Source of the DNA: Bactericera cockerelli
Lineage: Eukaryota > Arthropoda > Insecta > Hemiptera > Triozidae
NCBI GenBank assembly: GCA_024516035.1
Contig: CM044957.1
Location: 22,174,570 to 22,238,569, forward strand
Length of the DNA: 64,000 nucleotides
Direction: 5' to 3'
Of the stretch, positions 20,213 to 32,944 are shown one piece after another (position 1 is the first letter of the stretch; each line of letters opens with the position of its first letter). The position numbers were made by a program, and so were the translations under genes. Below the pieces are notes generated by a model. It was not told the DNA's origin. It did no database searches and saw nothing but the letters and a program-made list of their open reading frames with translations.

Positions 20213-21954
20213 ATAGATGAGAAAAACGCAAGAAAGCATTGTGCGTTTTGAATGCACCTACAAAAAATCCTCGAAAAGGAACATCGTTATTGGAATAGGG
20301 GTGCGTTCAAAGCAGTGGCGGCTCGTGACTTCAAGACTAGGTGAAGACAAATTATACCCAGACGAATTGAAATAATAAAATTATTAATTTATCTGTTCTT
20401 AGTCTTATGGTCTCATAAACACAGCCCATTTCAAGTGATGGTTGTTTCCCTGCAGAGCATAATATTTTCTCTCATACCAGTTTTGCATCATATAAGTTTT
20501 TATAGGCACTTTTTTTGGAGAACACTAACTTGGTACTAAAAAATTTAACAAGGCCAGCAGAACAATTTGTCAACACTTGAGCTGGTACACAGCCATTCAT
20601 TTTTCACAAGCTCAGGCTTGAACTGTATGGCTGTGGGGCAGGCAGGCATTTGTTTTTCTTTTTTTAGTGGTGGTTATAGTCATTGGAGAAATTGGGGTTA
20701 CTTTTAATGTTTGAACCACATCATTCTGTGGGAATCTCATTGTTTCTTTGAATTATTGTTATTAAATATTTATCTTACTAAAAAGTATTAACTAAAAGTT
20801 GGTACAAAGGAATTAAAATATTATGATTATACCTCAGTAGATATGTAGGTACAACATTTTAAAGAGGGGTTAGAACTGGGAAGAAAATAAAGTAAGTTGA
20901 AGACTAAAAATTACAATTCAAAATTGGGAAAATCCACCACCAGATTACAAAATCAATATCAACAAAAAAACAAAAATATACTTACTACAAATATAAAAAC
21001 AGCTTAAATTTGGGTTTCCATTGATGTCTAAATGACTCTTTGTGAAAAACACAGATATTGCTTTATAATTTTAAGTACTTCACTGGAAGCTGCTTAGCAG
21101 GCTTAGCTACCTGCATAATTATAATGTTTTTTTCTGACACTGAAAGAAGTACACAGCTACTTCATATTCAACTTATTATGATAAGCACAGGTCAGTTCAG
21201 GTAGGAATAATGTTTCTGTCCTGTATCAAATAGGTACTGGGTAACTTACACCAATTAAAAATCACTTGATTACCGTTGTAAAGATTTGAAAATAATCTAA
21301 CAAAATTTAAAAAGTGCGCACGGCGCAAGAAGTTTTGTTTACATTCTAAAGATAAGAGATACAATGTTGCCAAGTTTATTTCATAGCTAAATTTCTACAA
21401 ACTTCAAGAGCTATATATTTTAAAATTAAAGAAATCCCTCAAATCATGTAGGACGTATCTATTTATTTAAAAAATAATAATAATAATACTTTCTCTTGGG
21501 AATTTCATTTAAACACGTCTAATTTCATGATTTTTTTAAAGTGGTTTCAAAGCTATTAGGACCTTAAACAGGACCACCATTATCCCTATTTAGAACCTTC
21601 TTGGATCAACGGAATACCAGATTATCTTATTTGGCTCAATTTCGGTACCTACATTAAATAATTTATTATTTCTGAGATTTGACTTCAATCGAGATGTCCT
21701 TATAAGACTATAATTGACAAGATAGTTAAAATTTATTGAAATCGGCTATCGTTTAGGAACTATGTACAAAACTAGAACCCAAAAAATGAGAAATAATATC
21801 CAGAATGCCTGAAACAAAACCCTGCTTTCCTAACGCTTGCGATAATTTTTTTCTATTTCTAAATATTACAAGATTGTGCTAGATGTAGGAGGGTAAATCA
21901 CTTTAAAAAAAAGGAGGGTTTACTGGTTCCCTAGGCCTGGAATAATGCAACTGG
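20213..21954. other. Intergenic, no gene seen
   Basis: CAGTGGCGGCTCGTGACTTC at 20312 resembles a hAT terminus (CAGTGGCG...), but no partner end was found. The rest is AT-rich with no recognisable coding signal. Confidence 0.4.
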
Positions 21955-22400
21955 CAACAATGTTAATAACAATATCGTTACATAATTTCGTTACATAATA
22001 TCGTTACATAATATCGTTACATAATATCGTTACATAATTTCGTTACATAATTTCGTCACATAATTTTGGTTATGTGCCAGAGCAAAGACATGAAAATGTC
22101 AAAAAAAAACGCTTGCATACGAGTCTGCAACCATTGGGACATTTTCATCTTTACTATTCAAGGTCCAAAACCCAACTGACCAAATTTTGTATTGTGCGCA
22201 TGACACATACCTTCTCTCTTCTCTCCCTCTACAATTCAATACTTCGCCATTGTGCGCATGACACACACTTTCCCTCTTCTCCCCCTTTACAATTCAATAT
22301 TTCGTTACATAATATCGTTACATAATTTCGTTACATAATTTCGTCACATAATTTTGGTTATGTGCCAGAGCAAAGACATGAAAATGTCAAAAAACACATG
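21955..22400 (+). repeat. Element carrying a CGTTACATAATWT minisatellite
   Basis: Two blocks of tandem CGTTACATAAT(A/T)T (about 21975-22060 and 22303-22350), each followed by TTTTGGTTATGTGCCAGAGC and AAAGACATGAAAATGTCAAA. Between them lies CGCTTGCATACGAGTCTGCA and a tandem pair with TGTGCGCATGACACA. The same modules, inverted, occur at 48175-48465 inside the 4.7 kb transposon. Unclassified non-autonomous element. Confidence 0.8.
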
Positions 22401-23184
22401 GACATCGCACATGGTATGTGGCTTCGTGACATTTCGCATGAGGTCCTGTAGATAGTAAAATGAATACAATTGAATACTTTACCCCCCCCCCCCCCAAATT
22501 TCCAAGAAACCCCAGCAAAGATGGAATATACGTTAGGCGAGATTTATGAACCCTTTTGGATTAAAAAAAAACCAGGTTCGGTATTTCGAAATATTTCCAT
22601 TATATTCCCAGTTTAGCTTCCCCACTATTCGTAAAAGAAAAATGCGTTTCGGTACTTTTAAAGATAAACAATGGACTTAACTTATAAAAGAACTGGAAGC
22701 AAGAATTTTCTTAATCCATTTTGGTTAACCAAACTAGAAGAAGATTTTTCCTCTTCCAAAAGAAAAATGACTTTCTTTCAGTTTGTTCATTTTATTCCAG
22801 TTCAATCCACTTTGGTTGGAAAAAAAATACGGCTTTAGCCTGACCAGAGTTATTAGTTTACTTTAGGCGTATTTTTTTATATGAATAAAAAAACGGGATA
22901 AAAAAATTCGTGGGATTATTCCCGCGAACACATGACCTTAACAAAAATCCCACGACCAATGGTACCTCGCGTTCTGCCTGGAGTCTTACCCGCCCATTGC
23001 GGCCATTGCCCAATCGCTTTATCAAAATAAACAAACAATTGAAACAATTCAAAAAATGTTGCTTTACTTATTAAAATAAAATAATAAATTGATTGATGTT
23101 TCTCATTCTTCTATAATTTTCGTGTTAATAAATTGTCTGTAATCAATTGAACGTAGTGATCATTATTTAGTTTACTTTCACACA
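22401..23184. other. Intergenic upstream of the Ly6 gene
   Basis: Includes a C-run (about 22482-22496). No gene recognised. Confidence 0.4.
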
Positions 23185-25087
23185 ATGAATCTCATTTACT
23201 TTCTTTGTGCTGTTATTATATATTTCTCTGCTTTAAATGTATTCAAATCAGGTAGACAACCACTTGTTGATATTACCTACTTTAATTGGTGTAAACTCAT
23301 GGAATTCACTTTAAAATACATGCAGTAAATACATATACCTAATCACAAAAATACACTTCTTGTTGAAGTTTTTGTCAAGAAAATTCAAAGTACCTACTTT
23401 TGCTATTTTATAATTCTAGCATAACAAAATTAATTTGTGTGCTAAGGCGTGGAACTAATCCCACTAAAGACTACCATTGAAAAAAGAGCCAAGTTCCTGA
23501 ACTCCTATCTAAAAAGTTTTAGCCCATGAAAGCAGTGATATCTTGTTTGTGGCCAAGTTATCTTGGTACAAAACATTTTTTTTATTTATTAAAGCTTGTT
23601 TTCCGAGTTCCTCATTCTGTATGTTTTTAACTGCAAACCATCCTCTAACTTTACCAGTTTTGCTTCTTGTGGTGGTTCTAGTAGTGTTTTGTATACATAT
23701 TGCCGTAATTTTCCATCCAACCAATTCATTATATGCTTTGTAAAGGCAAAACACATCATTGGCAGAGGAGCAAGGGAAACAAAAGGGAAATAAATGTTTT
23801 TCAGACACCAGCCTGGTTGGTCAGTCAAGTGATACTTTACAACCACTTAAAATTAACTTAGGACTACATTAGTGCCCCTCTGTCAGGTAGGCAGTGGGTA
23901 TTATTTGCACGGGATAAGCTTTGCCATACTAGATTTTTTAGCCCAAGCTTCAGACAACAACCTACTATACTCATTATAAAATGAAGCTCAAATGCTTTCT
24001 TATGTGTGTTCTCAATTGCCTCCAAATCTATTTGGTCTATTTGCATAGTTAGGCACTCATGGTAGTCTCAATGGTTGTGTACTGGAGAAAAGAGGTAGCT
24101 TAGTTTTGCAACTCAACAAGGAAATGCAATTGAATGCAAAAAAAAAATATTTTTTACCAAAGTTATCCCAATTTGTGATAATTCATGTATTTATTTTCTT
24201 TTCAGTGTCTTGCATCAAATGCTGGAATTGTCGGTCAGATAGTGATCCTAAATGTGCAGATCCATTTGACAACAGCTCAATTCCCATCACTGATTGTAAA
24301 GTAGAACCAGAATTAACTCATTTACCTGGGGTCAGAGCTACAATGTGTAGGAAAATAAGACAAAAAGGTAAAAGTTTAATTATTTCCGTGCTATGGATTA
24401 TTAGGAGATGCAAATTGTCACTGATGAGTGTGATGCCTGTCTCCACAATTTTTCTTTTCTTGTAAAATGAACAGACTAAATAAGAATGAACAGACAGACA
24501 AGACCTGAAAAGCAAACAACAAAAATGACAAGTTTCTCTGAGAAGTCTAATTTATATTTTACCCAAATTTATATTTTACCTACTGTCAGGGCAAATTTGT
24601 TTTTGTTAAAGCACATTAGGACGAAGTAGTATAAATTGGTGTCCATCCTTATGTTTATAAACATCCTCAAGTGAAGCATTATGGACCAAATTTTCAGTGC
24701 CTACCAGAGAGACATTAGCCTTCCTATCCTGGTCCATTGATATTAATTTTTGATTAGTTATGTCTCTAAAGGCTATTGTATGTGTAATTTTAACATTATA
24801 TTAAATGTAAAGCACTGAAATCAGCCTAAACTCTTAAAATTAATTTGTTTTTAGTGCATGGAGAATGGAGATATTACCGTGGATGTGCATGGCTGGGAGA
24901 GCCTGGTATTGGAGGTGATGAGAGGTACTGTCTCATGAGAACAGGAACATACAATGTGTTCATGGAGTATTGTACATGTGTTTCCAAGGATGGTTGCAAC
25001 ACTGCCAGTCTACCCAACTCAACTCCTGTAATGACATTCCTCATTTCTGCTAGCTTTTGTTTAATAGGTAGAATTGTTTATTGGTAA
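23185..25087 (+). CDS. Ly6/uPAR-like (quiver/sleepless superfamily) secreted protein, GPI-anchor-like
   Basis: Three exons with agreeing phases: 23185-23251, 24206-24367 and 24855-25087; product 153 residues. Exon 1 encodes only a hydrophobic signal peptide (about residues 1-22). The mature part starts with CIKCWNCRSDSDPKC and carries DC, MC, GC, YC, a CTC pair and the closing DGCN, the cysteine pattern of insect Ly6/quiver-type three-finger proteins. A hydrophobic end (TFLISASFCLIG...) fits a GPI attachment signal. Family members sit on the outer cell surface and affect ion channels, septate junctions or receptor traffic; I cannot say which member this is. Intron 1 holds unrelated antisense open frames. 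Confidence 0.88.
23509..24046 (-). other. Antisense open frames in Ly6 intron 1, unrecognised
   Basis: Consecutive minus-strand frames (24046-23864, 23846-23589 and an overlapping one ending at 23509) have balanced amino-acid composition, for example PGWCLKNIYFPFVSLAPLP. They appear to be pieces of one decayed coding sequence with frameshifts and stops. Possibly a retrocopy or transposon relic; I do not recognise it. Confidence 0.3.
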
Positions 25088-25796
25088 TATATCTTGCCCT
25101 CTAAATATCTACCTCAAGAAATGGTGGTATTATTAAATACACGTCATACTGTACAGATTAGCTCAGCACCTACTAGATGTTGATCAAATGAACTCATACT
25201 TCATACTCTCTTCCAAGTTGAATCTTTCAGATGACTCAGGAGTGAGTAATTTTTTTGTAATTCTTTTTCATTTGTATGTTTGTCATTTATATGGCTGTAC
25301 TTGATAACCTCATTTTACTGTATAGAAATTTTAAATCTCAGATATTCCATGCTTTGCTACAGTTGCTATTGGAAAGTTTTCCCAACAAAAAATCCTTTGT
25401 TTTTGACATGAAATAATCCTACATAAAAAAAATTCAGCCACCAAAAATTTACTGATGAAAAACAGTGACGAAAAAGCTAATGTCTTTTTTCCCCATGGTT
25501 GGCACTTCGGTTAGAATAGGTATTGTAAAATGCCTCAGTACTCTTCCAAGGAAGACATAAAGAACACCTAAAAACCAAATTTCAGCCTCCTAAGTAGTAC
25601 CCAGTATGGAGAAATAGTATGGAGTGCGTAACTCACATTTTCAAGTCTAGAAGATAATCAGGGTGACACGCACACACAATACATGACTATACAAGTATAC
25701 ATATATTATGATGAATTACACATTTACCAATCACCTATACACAACAGAACATACATCACACACACATTACTCACAATATATCCTGAGTGAAATATA
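25088..25796. other. Ly6 3'UTR and intergenic
   Basis: No further gene seen. Includes a CA-rich run around 25665-25790. Confidence 0.4.
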
Positions 25797-26600
25797 CGAG
25801 GCACGTTCAGAAAGTAAGAATACTGGAGCTCCAGTAGCGAAAGGGAATATAATATTATGTTTGGTATGTTAGCAACTTTTCTGATTATCCTAATTGTTCT
25901 TCTTTAAAATAAGACCAAGTTTAGGTCAGTACGTTGAAAACGCTTTAGAGCATTTCTAGCTAAACATCTCGATCCGATCTTCCACCAAGTGTAAAATTAC
26001 CACTATCAGCGCTACCTTGTTTTGGAAAGAAAACTCTCGTTGAGGTTTTAAATAAGGTTCTTTGAATCTTTAAATCTTTGTATGGTGATTGAGTTATGAA
26101 TCGTACTAATGTGAACAAGTGGTCTCCTAAGTTTAAAATGAGCCAAGAAAATTAAAAAAAAAAACATATAATTTCAACCAAGAAAATCATGACATTTGTG
26201 TTTTGGTACCATAAAAACATAATTTTGATTGAGTGTCTGTCTCAGGTGGAGACCATTATCACAGAAATATCTTGGGAGACTAAAAAATGGAAAATGTCAT
26301 TCAGATTAAAAAAAGGCACTTACTGACACAGGGAGTCTGTTTTTTTACACGAAAATGCCAGAAGCAAACGCTTCAAAGCAACTCTTGGGCTCGCATTTCC
26401 CTGACCTGATGATGGTCACTACACTGATGATGCACATGGGTGGACAAATTTTTTCAAGTTACAAGGAGATGAAACATGAGGTGAAAAAAGAATCAAAGGA
26501 GCTGGCGGAAGATTTTTCGAGGAAGGCATACAAAAATTGATCTCATGCCTCACCCATAAAATGTATCTATCTATGATGTAAAGAATTCTAAACATACTCT
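25797..26600 (+). mobile_element. Decayed mariner element
   Basis: Left terminus CGAGGCACGTTCAGAAAGTA after TA is a classic mariner inverted-repeat start. The interior holds broken transposase-like pieces such as KMPEANASKQLLG (from the HDNARPH-type region) and a C-terminal stretch in 26460-26560. Many frameshifts and stops. A clear right terminus was not found. Confidence 0.7.
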
Positions 26601-26917
26601 CAACATTTTAGGAAATATTTAGACAAGCAATGTTAATAAAACTGTGTTCGTGTTCATAAAGTCCACGAACAGCAGATTAAATTTTGAATTATAAAGTTGG
26701 AAAGTTAAAATTTTATATTTAAACTTGTGCAGATGTACTAATATTGTAAAATTATTTAAATTTTCTTACTTTTGGGCCCCCATTTTTTAAATTTATATCA
26801 ATTTTAAATTGGAAAGCAATAAACATTCTGGGATTTTTGTAAAATACTTCTTAAATAATGACAGAACCAACAAGATATTTTTTTGGGGTAAGCTCATTAA
26901 ATAATTTGAAATTGGCC

Positions 26918-27110
26918 CAAATCGGAAGTATTGTGTTCGTTTTTTAACAAAAACGAACACAATACTTCCGATTTCTAATCTTAGAAATTTCTCAGAAGTA
27001 AAACTGATAATCCCGGCGCGAACGACCCACTCCGCCAGTGGTGTTAAAGCGCCTAACAGAAAAAAACTGATAATCCGTTTTCAAAACATCAAAAACTCAT
27101 TGGTGGAATT
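26918..27110. repeat. MITE-family fragment with a near-perfect hairpin
   Basis: AATCGGAAGTATTGTGTTCG and its inverse around 26922-26978 form a hairpin with a very short loop, followed by CTAATCTTAGAAATTTCT. A 50-bp LINE tail is inserted at 27014. Confidence 0.7.
27014..27063 (+). mobile_element. 50-bp 5'-truncated LINE insertion
   Basis: CGGCGCGAACGAC...GTTAAAGCGCCTAACAG plus A-tail matches the 3' end of the 781-7684 LINE (CGGCGCGAACGAC at 7618, then TTAAAACGCCTAATGG). It is flanked by the direct repeat AAACTGATAATCC (27001-27013 and 27064-27076). Confidence 0.82.
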
Positions 27111-30061
27111 ATAGAGTCAAAATTATTATGTCACTATTCGAAATTCTGCCACTGGTGGCTCCAGCAATTACTTTCATGATTATGTTTGATTTCTGGATTT
27201 TACCTATGGGTCTTGGGGGGTCAATTCTCATACATTTTTCGATATATTCAACCGTTTAGTCAAAAACGCCAAAATCCACCATGACGTAAGAAATCAAGCC
27301 CTAGCTCCCGGCCTATAGAGACTTATTCCTTAACATCAAAAGTAGAACTAACACGACTCAGAACAGCCCGCTCAGAAGGATTCAGGATCTTGGTAATATT
27401 ATCGGCAGTACAGGGATCGATGTATTCAATTTGCACTGTGCAGGAGATAATAGACATGTGTATTTCACTAAACATGCTTATGCTTAGTTTTAAGATTTTT
27501 ATTTTTAAATGTACCTACAATGGAGCCTTAACTCTGTACACTTGAAAAAAAATGTTAGAAATGTTGAGATGTGTGAAAATAGGAGTAGAGAGGAAGAAAA
27601 ACAAAATAAACCCAATTTAAGATTTAATTTTATATGATACATTCTTATTACATTAATTATCCGTCCTTATATTTTATTTTTTTAAATGTGTATTTACCCT
27701 ATATTTTATTATACAGCTGCTTATATTTTGTACTGACTAGTTTTAAGTTCTTCTTAGTAGGTTAAATGACCTGTTGTGGATTCTACAAAACTTTGTTTTA
27801 CAATTTAAAATTTATGCCACATTTATATGTACTAAAGAAAAAATTAATCTTTAGTGATATAAAAATAATTAAATAATTATAAATGTAACACATCACATCA
27901 GATTCAAATTGTTTTACTTTCAAATATTTTTTGATATCTGTCCACCGCACCAAATTTACAAATTCTTTTCTGTATCTACACTGTCTATTTTTTAAATAGC
28001 AATTATGAAAATGCCTTTAAAAAACTTGTGCCTATGTCTTTTCGCATTTTCTATGCCACCCCACAGTGAATAAAGTGAATAAACCAAATATTAAATATTT
28101 TTATATTCACATTAAAAAATACGCTCTAAATGTTACAAACATTTATTAAGAAAATATATCAATATAGATTACATCCATTTTATTGTTCAATTTTCCTCCT
28201 TTTAGGTAACGTGTATGGCGACCCTTACTTTGAGAGGCGATAATTTATTATGGACGTTACTTTTGATCGGACCACCAGAAATGCTCCTAAACTGACATAA
28301 ATCTGATATTATAAAATGATTCATTTGTGTGTGTGTAATGTGTATGTTTTTTTCTTCTGCGTATTTTTCAAAAACAGCTAAGAGCTTTTCATTGTTGCAT
28401 AGAATCAAATTGTCCCCAATGTTATTTTCTTCAATTGCACTTCACGAAGCTTTTACAAAATATAGACTTTTTGAGATAAAAGCGAAAATCCGAAAATGGG
28501 ACTATTTTTAACTTCCTTTGAAACACTTTCACCCCTCCCTAACTCTGTTTCCGCCCACCCTAGACTTCAGGACTTTTATTATGTTCGCTATCGAGTTAGC
28601 TAATTCTCCCGGTAAGTCTAAATGAAAATTTTTAATCTAGTTCTGTGTAACGAGCCCTGTGATGACGTGTTGTTTCGAATCCGGGATGACCGCAAGGAGT
28701 TAAAGGCACGCACACCGCAGTACGCGTGACTACAACATCGACATCACGTGTTTGAAGGCAAGACTGGAAGTAGTGGAACACGAAGCATTGCAAGCCAGCA
28801 CTCGGTCAGGCGATCCCCTTGATCATCAACAGAAAGTGTTGTTATTATTTATTTCAACTGTGTTTCTCCATAAACAAGAAAACTTTTAATTTTCTACGTA
28901 TTAAGCATAGAATTTTGGAATGAAAAAGCTCGACGCAGGTGAATTTCAGTTGAGTGAAGTGCATGTGAATATAAAGTCTAAAGATTTTGTGTCGTAAATA
29001 AAAATACTTTTCTAGTTCTTCTTTTTTTAATCCTTACGATATTTCCATTTCTAGTGTAAGCTAATCACCTAATAATCACCTCTTTTACTTTCCTTATCCT
29101 TTAAAGGAAAGTAATGGTAAGGAAAGTAATCACCCAAAATTTTCGATAGTTTTCTGCTAGATTTGAAATCAATCAGGATTCTATCAAAATTGTAATCTTC
29201 TTCCTCTTCTTCTTTTACTCTATCTGTTTCACTAATGAAAGGATTTCGAAATACGAAAGATTTCGAAGGGCAGTTTTTAGTACCGAAACTTTTCAATGAA
29301 ATCGGTGCCGCCACCACCTGGCGGTAAAAGATAGGAAAAAGTTATTAGATCAACTTTTACTTACAATAAAAAATAATAGGGGTATATTTCGATCATTTTT
29401 TCGACCTCTTTGAATGTTCGTGTTCGCCTCATCTACTTTTGATATTGATTGTAGGTCAGCAGTGGCCTAGCTAAAACCAAATTTGGGGCGGGGTTGAGGC
29501 CCGGATTCCCGCAACCAGTTTCCTCGTGTATAGTAAATTAGACCATAATATTATTGTTGAGTGTCTTCCTTTTTAACAAACTGCCGCTTTGCCAGACGAT
29601 CAAACACACAACGCTTACCATACACATACACACACACACACACCTAAATAGAAAATATTGCCACAGTGGGAATCAAACTTGCAAAGCGGCGAGTACAACC
29701 GGCCAGTTAGGTATATTGTGTGATTGTACAGTATACACCCCCCCCCGGAACAAGAGGGCAATATCCGCGCATCATTTTAACATCTCCAAAGTCGAAATCT
29801 CGATAAAAAGTAAAGACCGAGTGAAAAATTACTACACAGAAAAACTATAAACTGCAGAGATTTACTTCGAAGAATTAGAGCTTTGTGGAACAGAAACACG
29901 AAAATTAGTCCACATTACAACTTTCCAAATCACTCCGCAAAAAAACTTTGCAGAAGTGTTTCAGGAACATAATTTAGATCTGAGAAATTCTCAACCCCCG
30001 ATGAGCGACGTAAGATCTTTTTTACTGTTTCAGTTGCCGATTTCGAGGTTTCGAACATTTC
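27111..30061. other. Intergenic, no gene seen
   Basis: AT-rich. Holds a (CA)n run at about 29628-29643 and a hAT-end-like CAGTGGCCTAGCTAAAA at about 29460. Short frames at 28202, 29069 and 29554 are unrecognised. Confidence 0.4.
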
Positions 30062-30073
30062 AACTACCAGATC

Positions 30074-30339
30074 AGCCAGCGTCGATGGCATGTTGAATAC
30101 ACCGGTTCCCTTCAGAACACCGAAGTTAAGCGACATCCAGCGAGGTTAAGACTTGGATGGGTGACCATTCAAATTCTAATTCTCGTGACGCTGGCTTTTC
30201 CCGGCCCCACTCAGGCTGGGTGAGGTCAATGTGAGTAGCAGGTTTGTGAGTTTCCTGCGAATGGAGGGTAAAACCCCCGTCGTGATATGACCATGGCAGT
30301 TGAAAGCGACGTTAAACCAAAAAAAAAAAAAAAAAAAAA
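30074..30339 (+). mobile_element. 5S-rRNA-headed SINE (SINE3 type), complete
   Basis: The head GCCAGCGTCGATGGC...GAACACCGAAGTTAAGCGAC...TTGGATGGGTGACC...GACGCTGGC follows 5S rRNA, including the internal promoter part, from 30075 to about 30196. A central domain (CGGCCCCACTCAGGCTGGG to GCGAATGGAGGGTAAAACCC) and a tail ending GACGTTAAACC plus poly(A) follow. The 12-bp duplication AACTACCAGATC lies at 30062-30073 and 30338-30349. An inverted sister copy is at 43844-44110. Confidence 0.9.
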
Positions 30340-30414
30340 CTACCAGATCGCGGACTATGCTTATTAAACTTGCTTCATAGCCGAAATTCAAGCTTTGTGC
30401 AATTTATACATTGC

Positions 30415-30850
30415 CAATATTATGGACACAATACTTACTCGTGATTGGTTCACATTGTCTACACTTGGCAATTTTGAGATTTTATACTAAATCACTTGTG
30501 TCTCCAAAAAAAAAACCGATTTTCTTCAATTTTGTTTTATGCGGTAGAATACCATTTTTTTAAATGGCCTCAAAATAAGACCATCTACAATACATCTTCT
30601 TTAACACTTAGACGACCGGCATGGTTTTCGTGAATTCTCTTGTGGGACCGGCGATAATACGGCTCTCCGACATTGTGTACCACCGGTGGTACACCCGGTC
30701 CATTCCGTACGAACGTGCGTGTACCACCGGTGGTACACCCGGTCGTCTAAGTGTTAAGTGTACAAAATTTCGTCGAAATCCGTTCAGTAGTTTCTGAAAT
30801 TTGCGCGTTACAAGGAATGTATTTAACAGACCGACAGACACAAAACCAAA
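30415..30850 (-). repeat. MITE-family copy, itself interrupted
   Basis: Starts TATGGACACAATACTTACTC and carries the GATTGGTTCACATTG, ACTAAATCACTTGTGTCTCC and CCATCTACAATAC blocks, then continues after the insertion at 30757 with GTGTACAAAATTTCGTCGAA and ACAGACCGACAGACAC. Confidence 0.75.
30605..30753. mobile_element. 149-bp TTAA-flanked MITE
   Basis: Ends CACTTAGACGACCGG and CCGGTCGTCTAAGTG are perfect 15-bp inverted repeats, flanked by TTAA at 30601-30604 and 30754-30757. Inside are two copies of the palindrome GTACCACCGGTGGTAC. TTAA targets suggest a piggyBac-like (or Kolobok-like) mobiliser. Confidence 0.85.
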
Positions 30851-32944
30851 GTTACAATATACAATCGAACCAGGATATAAGAGAACTGAAGGGATCGGAA
30901 TTTATACAGAGTTAAATTTACCATGGAAATCATTCTCCTATATCCATATTTGATTGTATTGTAACCTACTAAGTACATCTAAACTGAAAACTCTGGCAGC
31001 CCAAGTTCTTAAAACACTATTTACTGACGTGTTAGCTGAAAATATTTTCTTTGGTGTAAGGTAAACTCAATTAATTTACCTTGAAGATAATTCCTACTCT
31101 TTTTTCTTTTACCAAATAATATATTCGTTGTTAAGTCAGTGCACCTCTTATAAATGTGAACGCTTGATGGAGACCCCCAATCACTTCTCTCTCTGGACAA
31201 GTAGCCATAGTAACTGCAGCAGCAATGGTAGGCTAGGGAGTCTAACAAATGGTCCCGTGTCCCCTGGACAGAGCCTAGGGCATGCGGTCAAATGTGAAAA
31301 GTAAGTTCAACTCAAAGATTTAGATGATGTATTTTACAGAATATTATTTTGGTGGCCTAACCAAAGCGTAGTAGACCCGAAGATTGACTGCCAAAAACTG
31401 GATGTAGACCAGCATGGCACAGGTCTTGTTCTTATGATTGTAAAACCATATAAACCGTTGGGGTACTGCCCAAACACGGGGTACGTATCAAGAGTGTCCT
31501 TTGAAAGTGCCATGTAATTAGGTAAATGGAAATTAGACTGACCCTCGCTAGATCTCACTCACTTCGACTGCCCCGAGGTTTGGTAGTTGTCATGCCTGGA
31601 GGACCCATGTTTACAAATTTCAAACACTTTGTCTACCTATTTACTATCTAGTTGCCCCGCTAACACTGGGCAAGCTAAAGACTAGTCTGTAGACGGGAAA
31701 CCTCGATTTGTCGCACAAGAAAGCCTTGAATCTGGATGGCTGTCGACAACTTCGGCCATGCCTCTGATGACTTTTTCGAGTAGTGTGATCGATTTCGGGT
31801 ACACGGAAGGGAGGGGTCGAGTGGCTCTTTTCGTGCAAGCATTTTACGGCGGAGCCTTAGTTTCTCTCCCGAAACGACTATCCCAATAAAATCAGAAGTT
31901 AAAAAATCAAATCAGAAACATCCAGAAGTTCCTAAGCGCTCTAGGAACAACTAAAAGTTCTTCGGATTTTCGCGATGTTCCTGGAGAAACATAAATACAG
32001 GGCTTCCATAAAGTCTCACCCTGGGTGTCAGTAAAAACTTACTTTACTTAATTTTGGCTGCAGCCTATTCGACCATATACCTGATCAACAGCTTCCATCC
32101 ATTCTCTTCTGTCCATGGCTTCTTCTTCCTAATTCTTCAGATTTATGCCCCCCCAAAAAAGTTACCGCTTTCATTTGTTCCAGAGGTCTGAACTTCTCCA
32201 CGGCTGTAGTCACCAGTGAGGAAGACGAGTATGGCTTCCACGACAGACGGAAACTTTCGAGGGTAAGTTCTTCTGCTTTAAACATTCACAATCCTGTCAA
32301 GTTTGAAAATTAGTTCTAAATGCAAGCCCCGTCCCCACCGGTGTTGACCGTTAGGAAGCATTTGCGGGTATCAACATCATTTCATAATTTTCTATTTCGA
32401 TTTTTTTTTAAATAAAGCGCTTTAACTGCGGTTTTTATTTACGACCTCCAACTATTTTATTTTTATCCTAACCTCCTAAATCACAGGTGAGTATCATTCG
32501 TAAGAAAAGTAGAGAATACTTGACCTTTTGCATTTATGCTTGATATATTATGTGGTTAGGAAGCATTTGTGGGTATATGCTCTGGGGACTTTTTAATCTT
32601 ATTTTGACCTCCTGAATTGATAGTAAAAATATCTATACATAAATTCCGGACACCCTGTACAGATGATCCAAACTATCTTTTTCTCGAGAACAATTTCAGC
32701 TAGGACCTTGAAACAAAAAATTGGTTCTCAGTATGAAGTCTGAAGTTTTTAATTAGTTTTAATTTTGATCAGTTTATATACTGATTAAAATAGAGAGGTT
32801 AATTCATGGCATGGATACTCAGAAATATTACCAGCTGATGAGAGCAAATAAGTTCAAAACAGCTGTCTAGGTATGTTCTGATCTTTTACATCTAGTACAA
32901 CTTCTTACTTTTCTGTTTAAACTGATACTGAAGTTTCTTGGTAA
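30851..32944. other. Intergenic, no gene seen
   Basis: Locally less AT-rich (about 31080-32290). Unrecognised short frames, for example 31334-31558 and 31644-31838 on the minus strand. GCATTTGCGGGTAT at about 32356 recurs at about 32562. Confidence 0.4.

Noticed and set aside
30075..30196. Possible 5S rRNA gene
   Set aside because: The 5S-like part is diverged and joined to a SINE core and poly(A), with a target duplication around the whole.
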